Positions 57,532-64,000 of a DNA stretch of 64,000 nt are shown here, piece by piece. A model generated the notes under the pieces. That model was given only the letters and a program-made list of their open reading frames with translations, searched no databases and was not told where the DNA came from. Location of the stretch: assembly GCA_021297855.1 (NCBI GenBank), contig JAJTHM010000055.1, positions 1 to 64,000 on the forward strand, written 5' to 3'. The position numbers and the translations under genes were made by a program. The stretch comes from Sphingobacteriales bacterium (GTDB taxonomy: Bacteria > Bacteroidota > Bacteroidia > Chitinophagales > JADJOU01). Each line of letters starts with the position of its first letter. The stretch's first letter is position 1.

Positions 57532-60500
57532 TTATCGCATTAAAGTAAAGGATCCCTGGTGCTCTTTAATACCCCAAGGAGTTTTCAATTTAGCAAAATA
57601 AACATAAACTCCCATAGGTGCTGGTCTTCCTTTGAAAAACCCATTCCAACCTTTCAATTGATTGGTTTCAAATACCTTTTCGCCCCATCGGTCATAGATA
57701 GCAAAGATGATCACCTCGGTGCATTCGTCCATATTTGGTAGGTACTCATCATTCAGATTATCCTCATTTGGGGAGAAAACATTGGGAAAACCATAATAAC
57801 ATTTCTCAGGTAATTTACCCTGAACTAAATAAGATACCGTATCCCAGCAATCATTCTCATCTGTGACTCTAACTGTAAATAATTTTGGGCCCATATCATT
57901 GATTTTATAATAGATATCAGGCACGTTGCTACCAGTTTGCAGCCAGAAATAAGTCTGACCTCCTGAGGCAGAAAGCGTCACAGTTTGTTTGTACAATACT
58001 GGATTTGGAATAGATGGAGTAATGACAGCCTTTGGCTTAGGATGAACAATTATATGAATATATTTTATAGTATCGCAATCAAACATGAAAACATTGCGTT
58101 GTCTAATTGAATCTGCTTTCATTTTAGATAATAAATATGTTTTTCCATTATAACGGAATGGCGCACAGCCTGCCACCGTTGTGTCTTTATATACTTTATT
58201 GTAAATTTCTACTCGCCCAATATTAATAATTGAATCACAATTCAATATGGTTTTTGACTTTATCGTATCAAACTGAGTGAAAGAAATGGTATGCTTTTTA
58301 CCCTTGGCATCTTGATAAAATTCACATCTACGTATGGTATCAATAGGATTAATTTGCTTTTGTAAAACATTTAATCTTAATAAATTAATAAAGCTATCGC
58401 AGATTCCATCGGCTTTTTTGATAGTATAGAAATAATTATTAGTCGTTTTTCTGTAAATTCCATTGAACAAAACACTATCTCCAAAACAAATACGAAGATT
58501 TTGGGCAGTAGAATCTATCGTTCTATTCGTATAAACCACTACGGTATCATAGGCCTTGCAGCCACTATTCCTATCCATAATTTCGAGTATGTAATTGATA
58601 CTGTCATTTACTATACTGCAAATAGGATCCGCTATAGTAGCATCATTAAGATACTGAGTAGGCGTCCATTTATAAGTCCAGTCTGAGATAGGTGATTCTC
58701 CTAGCTGCGTGGTGAAGGCAGCCAAACAATTATTGGTATCCTTGCCAGCATTCGGATTAATTTGAATGATGGAAACTGTTTTTGTCATCGTGTCGAAGCA
58801 TACGCCATTGGTTACAATGAGTCGTAGCGTATAAGAGCCTCCACTAGGGAAGGTCAAAATAGGCGGATTCGCTCCTGCGAATGTATTCGGAATCGCCGAA
58901 CCAAAGTTCCAGCTGTAGGATGTGATTGGGCCTTTGCTTGTATTGGTTATTGGCAAAGTCTCTCCAAAACAAAGCAAGTCTTTCGGTATAGTGAATCGCG
59001 CTCTCGCAGGGCAGCACACCTTGGTATTCACTATAAAAGTATCCCTATGTAAACAACCGAAAGTATCTCTGAATTCAAGATAATAGGTACGATTGGTCGT
59101 AGGGAAGAAGAATGGATTCTTGGATGTAGTAGAAGAAATAGAAAGATTCGGAGACCAAAGGATATTGGTAGCATAGATAGGTATCGTCATCTGCACAGAA
59201 TCTCCAATACAAATGATCTGATCTTCCATTTTTGGATAAATTGCAGCTGCCTTCACATCGACATCTATAGTATCAATCAATTGACAGTTTTTCAAACTTG
59301 TATAAGAAACTAAATATCGTTGATTATTCGATACAAAAACGTTTGGATTGCGAATGGTATCATTTGAAAGTCCTGAAACAGGGCTCCATTGATATTTACT
59401 TCCAGCACTAGCTAACACTTTGATAGAATCATTGAGACATTGGGTGAAAGTGAATCGGCGAGGGGTGTCGCATGGATGAGGTTGGGTATTTATCCCACAA
59501 CTATCAATAATTAAACTACAATTTGGGTTAGTTTGGTTGATTTGTGCGCTGCCGCCTAATGTCCCATTATAAGCAGTATTTCCTTGTTTATTGAGCAGGT
59601 TGTCAAAGATATAATAACCTATTAATCCAGTTTGGGTGGTTGGATTAGGAAGGGAAGTGTTCATATACTGCCTTATTTGAGATTGTGAACGAGCTACATT
59701 CCAAATTCTGACTTCATTGATAAAGCCTTTTGTAGGTAAATTATTTATTGCTGCATAATTCCCTATAGTTGTTTGATAATTATTTGTAATTAAATTACCT
59801 GAGGCCGCTACTTGACTCATTAAAAATCCATTTCTATAATACGTTAGACTAGTCCCATCATAAACCATTGCAATGTGATAGGATTTATTTAGCACGTTAT
59901 AACAAGATGGTGGCGTTGTAAAAAATCCATTAGTAGTAGTAATATATCCGTGATTTGCCCTTAATGTATAATTTACATCTGCAGGAGTAAAATGTTTAGA
60001 AACAATTTCACGTTCATCTAATGTACCAGAAAATGTATCTTGCTGAATTACTAATGCTTCTACTGTTACCTTATTTCCAGTTATATCCAAATCTCCAATC
60101 GTAATCCTATCACTTGTATTTGTCGATTTTAACCAATTATTGCAATTTATTTGAGTCGGCGGAACATTACACGTCCCACAATAGCCTTTGACTTCGGAGG
60201 GAGCGAGGACACGGTTGTAGATACGGATGTCGTCCACATCGGCATTGAGCCAGTATGGATATGTAGCATTATCTAACTTACCTATAAAAACATCCATGTT
60301 ATGAGAACCAATACTACCGGAATAGCTGCAAGAATATTTCTTTTCACCATTGATATAAGTATGAATACTGTCGCCAGTGTATACCACAACTATACAATAC
60401 CAAGTGTCTCGTTTAACATAAGGCGGATTATGAATTTGACTCAAAGAACAACCACCCGAAGAAGAAACTGACCCATAAAAATTATTCTGATTAGTATCAG

Positions 60501-63500
60501 CGGATGCAGTACAACCATTGATTGGAGAATAGCGCAACAAATAATTACCGCTCAAAAAATCTGTATTGCCTTTCATTAATATAGAATTCCCTTTACATGC
60601 TCCATTATAAAATCCCCTAGGTTTTAAAATAGCTGTAAGGGTAATTTTATTTCCTGAGAAATTATTCAAGCTAGTAGAATTAGCTACTTGCATATAATTG
60701 CTTGTCCCATTAAATCTATATGCCGTATTCGCGACTCCTGCTTTCCCTGTCACTGGTGTGGCTCCAAAATTCGTGGCATGGTTGCCTAATCCTGATTTGT
60801 CCTGGGTATTGCCATTGAAATCTAGGTGGAGGACTTTGCCAGTATTGAGATTGGTGGTGTCGCAGTCGGAAGAGATTGTTTTACAAGAATCTTTATATAC
60901 TATCATTTTCATAGCTACCCATGCACAGGAACCATTTGCATTTGTCCCTTCGATAGTGAATGCATTGACACCGTTTGTAAGTATAGACTTATTTATTAAA
61001 ACGGATGAAACATTATTCCAACCAAAAGGAGTAGAAGTCACATGAGTTCCATTGACCTTAAACGATACTATATTATCATCCGCCTGCACTAGAACTCGAA
61101 TACTGTCGATAACAGATACATTAGGGATATTAATTTCTCTCTTCACATTGCAGGTATTGCTTGTTGTGCTACCCCATATCATTTGATTAGCATTCTGAAT
61201 ACCTATTAAATTAATTGGACTCCATACATGAGAAGGCTGCCCACAAGTATTTATACCTAAGCTAGCTTTTACCCAGTTTCCGCTTGTGTTTTGATAATAC
61301 CAATTAGAGGTATCTGTGTAGTATAGCGTTGAATCTTTACAAGAAACATTACTGCAATCTTTTGTATAATAGACTTTCATTCTAAAATAGGTTCCGTAGC
61401 AACCACCAAAATCGCCTGGTTTGACAATAACTTCATTTAATGGAGAAATAGAATTTCCAAGATTTATCTCAGCACCAGTCATAACAATTTGTCCATAATG
61501 GATGGGATTCGTAGCTTTATACACCACTTTATTATTCACCCAAACAGAATCGATATAATCATCAGAAATCATCCATAATCTGACACTGTCTATAACAGAG
61601 CCTGTGGGCAAGGTAAATTGTTTTTTTAAATAGGGAAAACTTCCAGAAAAAGTTGAAGTGGTCGTATGACTCGAACTATTGTAGGCAGTTCGAGAGCCTG
61701 TATTTATAATAGGACCCCAAAGACAATTTGCAGCTGCCACTCCTGGAAATAAACTCGTGTTGGCAGCAAATGTACCCGCACAATAACTACTCGCTGATAA
61801 TGAACCCCAAGTCCCATTTGTTTGCAAAGCTTGCCAACCAGTCTGGGCGGAGTTGACTTCCATAGAGTCTCTGCAAAAGGAAGAACTAGAGAGCTGAATT
61901 CTAACTATTGTATCCATCCCCATCTTATTCCCCACACACGAACTATCCGAAAAACTACTGATACTAATCCAACTCGTATCCTTTTTAGGAACAATGGAGA
62001 AGAAATAAGGATTAGAGCGGATATTAGATTGGGTAAAGTTATTGGTACCATCTGTTAAGGTCACGTTAAATGGCGGATTTCCCTTGAAATGCACGGTGAT
62101 AATTACAGGATTGGAGTTATAACTCGTATACTTTCGATTGGTTAACCATGCTCGAGGTGTATCAATATTGACATAATTTGTTTTTGTAATCGTATCACAA
62201 CCCAGACTATTGCAGGTAATTAAGGTGGTTGATTTAAGGCCATTGGCTCCATAGGTTACGACTGGATTTGCTATAGTCGAGGCAGAAGGGGAACCTCCAG
62301 GAAAACTCCAATTATAAGTCAAACTAGGTATGCCAAAACTTTTGGCTATATATCGCACAGACTTGCCAATACATTGAAAGGTATCTAATGCTATAAAGTC
62401 TGATTTTGGTTTCTTAGTTAGGCATTGAAGAGCTTGAAATGCATTGATACGACCAGCACCAAGACTATCTTTCAAGATAGGGTTTTGAGCGGCTATATTA
62501 TCACATGTTCTTTTCAAACAAGCTTCAATACTATCAGCAGGCATCGGATTGTAACATTTCATTAGACCACATAGACCCGCAACCAGAGGCGAAGCCATAC
62601 TCGTACCACTCATTAATCCATAAGAGGTTGTAGCTCCTGCAAGACAACTTTGGATATCAACCCCAGGTGCAGTCACGTCAATGGTACTACCATAGTTAGA
62701 AAACCATGCTCGTGCGTCTGTGGAGGCAGAAGCAGCGACACTGATGACATGATTATAAGAGGCTGGATACATATCATTTGAAGAATTACTATTTCCAGCC
62801 GCCGCCACACATATGATACCCTTTGTTTTGGCTATATTGAATAATGTTTGATAGGTCGCTGACCAGCCTCCTCCTCCCCAGCTCATATTAATCACATCAC
62901 AACCACTCGCATTTATAGCATAATCCAGTCCCTGAAATGCACCTGTTAACGAAGAATTGGGGCTCAAACCAATTTTCACTGGAATCATCTTACAATTATA
63001 TCCGATAGCGGCTATTCCTTTACTATTATGGGTTTGTCCAGCGATAATTCCAGCTACATGTGTACCGTGAGTGAAAAAAGAATTAGTAGGTGCCGTCGCA
63101 GAGGGATCATTGTCATTATTGGCAGCATCCCATCCTCTCCAATCGTCAATGTATCCATTGCCATCATCGTCTATGCCATTGCCGTTTATTTCGCCGGTAT
63201 TGATATGCCATTGATTGACTAAATCCTCATGATTCATTAGGAAACCATCATCTGTCACTGCAATTTTTACTTGTGTACAACCTTGACCTAGATTCCACGC
63301 AAGGTCAGCTTGTATCTTAGCTAAATTCCATTGGCTGGAATACAATGGGTCATTCGGAGTAAAAAACAATCTATAAATAGGTACTTTTTCTGCAAAATCT
63401 ATTTGTTCTAATTGATTGAGTTGAATAACAAGTGTATCTAGATTAATCTCTTTTTCAAAAACTATTTCATAAGTAGAACTCAGAAGTGGGTGTTTTGACA

Positions 63501-63681
63501 CAGGTAATATGCTAATTACCTTGGTTCTAGAAAACAATTTGGTGACTATCGGGTCCTTATCGAGGGTGAATGAATTTTTAAACTCCCCACTAACTTTAAC
63601 AAATAGTCTATCTGAGTAATAGTCTTGACTAAAAAGATTTATGGTTCCTAGTAAAATACATAGAAATAAAATGATTCGCAT
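57532..63681 (-). CDS. Giant secreted S8 peptidase with PKD, LamG-like domains and a gliding-motility-associated C-terminal (T9SS type B) domain
   Basis: 'VAVTDDGFLMNHEDL', 'THGTHVAGIIAG', 'MSGTSMASPLVAGLCG'; LamG-like 'LDFNGNTQDKSGLGNHATNFG'; C-terminal 'FPNVFSPNEDNLNDEYLPNMDECTEVIIFAIYDRWGEKVFETNQLKGWNGFFKGRPAPMGVYVYFAKL'. Confidence 0.93.
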   Translation of the reverse strand: MRIILFLCILLGTINLFSQDYYSDRLFVKVSGEFKNSFTLDKDPIVTKLFSRTKVISILPVSKHPLLSSTYEIVFEKEINLDTLVIQLNQLEQIDFAEKVPIYRLFFTPNDPLYSSQWNLAKIQADLAWNLGQGCTQVKIAVTDDGFLMNHEDLVNQWHINTGEINGNGIDDDGNGYIDDWRGWDAANNDNDPSATAPTNSFFTHGTHVAGIIAGQTHNSKGIAAIGYNCKMIPVKIGLSPNSSLTGAFQGLDYAINASGCDVINMSWGGGGWSATYQTLFNIAKTKGIICVAAAGNSNSSNDMYPASYNHVISVAASASTDARAWFSNYGSTIDVTAPGVDIQSCLAGATTSYGLMSGTSMASPLVAGLCGLMKCYNPMPADSIEACLKRTCDNIAAQNPILKDSLGAGRINAFQALQCLTKKPKSDFIALDTFQCIGKSVRYIAKSFGIPSLTYNWSFPGGSPSASTIANPVVTYGANGLKSTTLITCNSLGCDTITKTNYVNIDTPRAWLTNRKYTSYNSNPVIITVHFKGNPPFNVTLTDGTNNFTQSNIRSNPYFFSIVPKKDTSWISISSFSDSSCVGNKMGMDTIVRIQLSSSSFCRDSMEVNSAQTGWQALQTNGTWGSLSASSYCAGTFAANTSLFPGVAAANCLWGPIINTGSRTAYNSSSHTTTSTFSGSFPYLKKQFTLPTGSVIDSVRLWMISDDYIDSVWVNNKVVYKATNPIHYGQIVMTGAEINLGNSISPLNEVIVKPGDFGGCYGTYFRMKVYYTKDCSNVSCKDSTLYYTDTSNWYYQNTSGNWVKASLGINTCGQPSHVWSPINLIGIQNANQMIWGSTTSNTCNVKREINIPNVSVIDSIRVLVQADDNIVSFKVNGTHVTSTPFGWNNVSSVLINKSILTNGVNAFTIEGTNANGSCAWVAMKMIVYKDSCKTISSDCDTTNLNTGKVLHLDFNGNTQDKSGLGNHATNFGATPVTGKAGVANTAYRFNGTSNYMQVANSTSLNNFSGNKITLTAILKPRGFYNGACKGNSILMKGNTDFLSGNYLLRYSPINGCTASADTNQNNFYGSVSSSGGCSLSQIHNPPYVKRDTWYCIVVVYTGDSIHTYINGEKKYSCSYSGSIGSHNMDVFIGKLDNATYPYWLNADVDDIRIYNRVLAPSEVKGYCGTCNVPPTQINCNNWLKSTNTSDRITIGDLDITGNKVTVEALVIQQDTFSGTLDEREIVSKHFTPADVNYTLRANHGYITTTNGFFTTPPSCYNVLNKSYHIAMVYDGTSLTYYRNGFLMSQVAASGNLITNNYQTTIGNYAAINNLPTKGFINEVRIWNVARSQSQIRQYMNTSLPNPTTQTGLIGYYIFDNLLNKQGNTAYNGTLGGSAQINQTNPNCSLIIDSCGINTQPHPCDTPRRFTFTQCLNDSIKVLASAGSKYQWSPVSGLSNDTIRNPNVFVSNNQRYLVSYTSLKNCQLIDTIDVDVKAAAIYPKMEDQIICIGDSVQMTIPIYATNILWSPNLSISSTTSKNPFFFPTTNRTYYLEFRDTFGCLHRDTFIVNTKVCCPARARFTIPKDLLCFGETLPITNTSKGPITSYSWNFGSAIPNTFAGANPPILTFPSGGSYTLRLIVTNGVCFDTMTKTVSIIQINPNAGKDTNNCLAAFTTQLGESPISDWTYKWTPTQYLNDATIADPICSIVNDSINYILEIMDRNSGCKAYDTVVVYTNRTIDSTAQNLRICFGDSVLFNGIYRKTTNNYFYTIKKADGICDSFINLLRLNVLQKQINPIDTIRRCEFYQDAKGKKHTISFTQFDTIKSKTILNCDSIINIGRVEIYNKVYKDTTVAGCAPFRYNGKTYLLSKMKADSIRQRNVFMFDCDTIKYIHIIVHPKPKAVITPSIPNPVLYKQTVTLSASGGQTYFWLQTGSNVPDIYYKINDMGPKLFTVRVTDENDCWDTVSYLVQGKLPEKCYYGFPNVFSPNEDNLNDEYLPNMDECTEVIIFAIYDRWGEKVFETNQLKGWNGFFKGRPAPMGVYVYFAKLKTPWGIKEHQGSFTLMR

Positions 63682-63734
63682 AGTAAATTATTTTCAAGGG
63701 CAAATATAAAGAGTAATCTTTAATTTACTATTAA

Positions 63735-64000
63735 TTATTCAATCATAAATGACATTTGATAGTAATTGTTAACAGCAGTAAGGGGCTTATACTTGACATA
63801 AAAATTTTCCGTAAACTCCTTGAACGCTTTAAACTCATGCATCGGTACACTATATTCATCAAAAAACAGAATATCTCCCTTTTTTAAATACGGATATAAA
63901 AGTGATAGAGAAAAAATAGTAGCACTATATAAATCTGCATCTAAATGAATAATTCTTAGGTCTGCACTAGTCAATTCTTGACCTTTGTCATTTAAAAATG
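63735..64000 (-). CDS. Partial CDS (3' end): TylF/MycF-type SAM-dependent methyltransferase-like
   Basis: Frame is open to the window edge (...FLNDKGQELTSADLRIIHLDADLYSATIFSLSLLYPYLKKGDILFFDEY...); 'HLDADLY..T..SL..LYP.L..G.I..FDEY' is typical of the TylF family. Confidence 0.75.
   Translation of the reverse strand, partial: FLNDKGQELTSADLRIIHLDADLYSATIFSLSLLYPYLKKGDILFFDEYSVPMHEFKAFKEFTENFYVKYKPLTAVNNYYQMSFMIE

Noticed and set aside
60698-61045. 115-aa ORF antisense to the giant S8 peptidase
   Set aside because: Shadow ORF within a long repetitive coding region.

Overview
The window looks like a Bacteroidota chromosome segment. Supporting signs are abundant type IX secretion (T9SS) cargo proteins, a PorQ-like gene, TAnnTTTG-type promoter elements and a fused alpha/beta E1 2-oxoacid dehydrogenase. 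About 30 CDSs can be supported. The housekeeping backbone includes dapF, a MltD-like lytic transglycosylase, a TrmN6-like methyltransferase, DUF1599, folP, ychF, a GT39-like protein, an APC permease, porQ, scpB, guaA, fused E1, mutS2 and xerD. Between these lie very large secreted proteins: two S8 peptidases, gliding-motility C-terminal proteins, a BNR/sortilin-like protein and an S74-chaperone protein. The main accessory region is about 42.2-50.0 kb. It holds structured intergenic DNA, a small conserved-hypothetical gene, a stand-alone Eco57I/type IIG-like N6-adenine methylase ORF, and two large proteins of unknown function. The methylase has a sharply AT-rich central segment, which suggests a domain swap. 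The two unknown proteins are separated by 7-bp-period TTAGANN arrays and a 187-bp tandem duplication. Other notable items are a histidine kinase joined in frame to a complete VanX-like D-Ala-D-Ala dipeptidase, two near-identical promoters 24 kb apart, and a perfect 13-bp inverted repeat in the leader of a T9SS cargo gene. I found no rRNA, tRNA, CRISPR array or IS element. All calls come from reading the sequence by eye; no database search was run.
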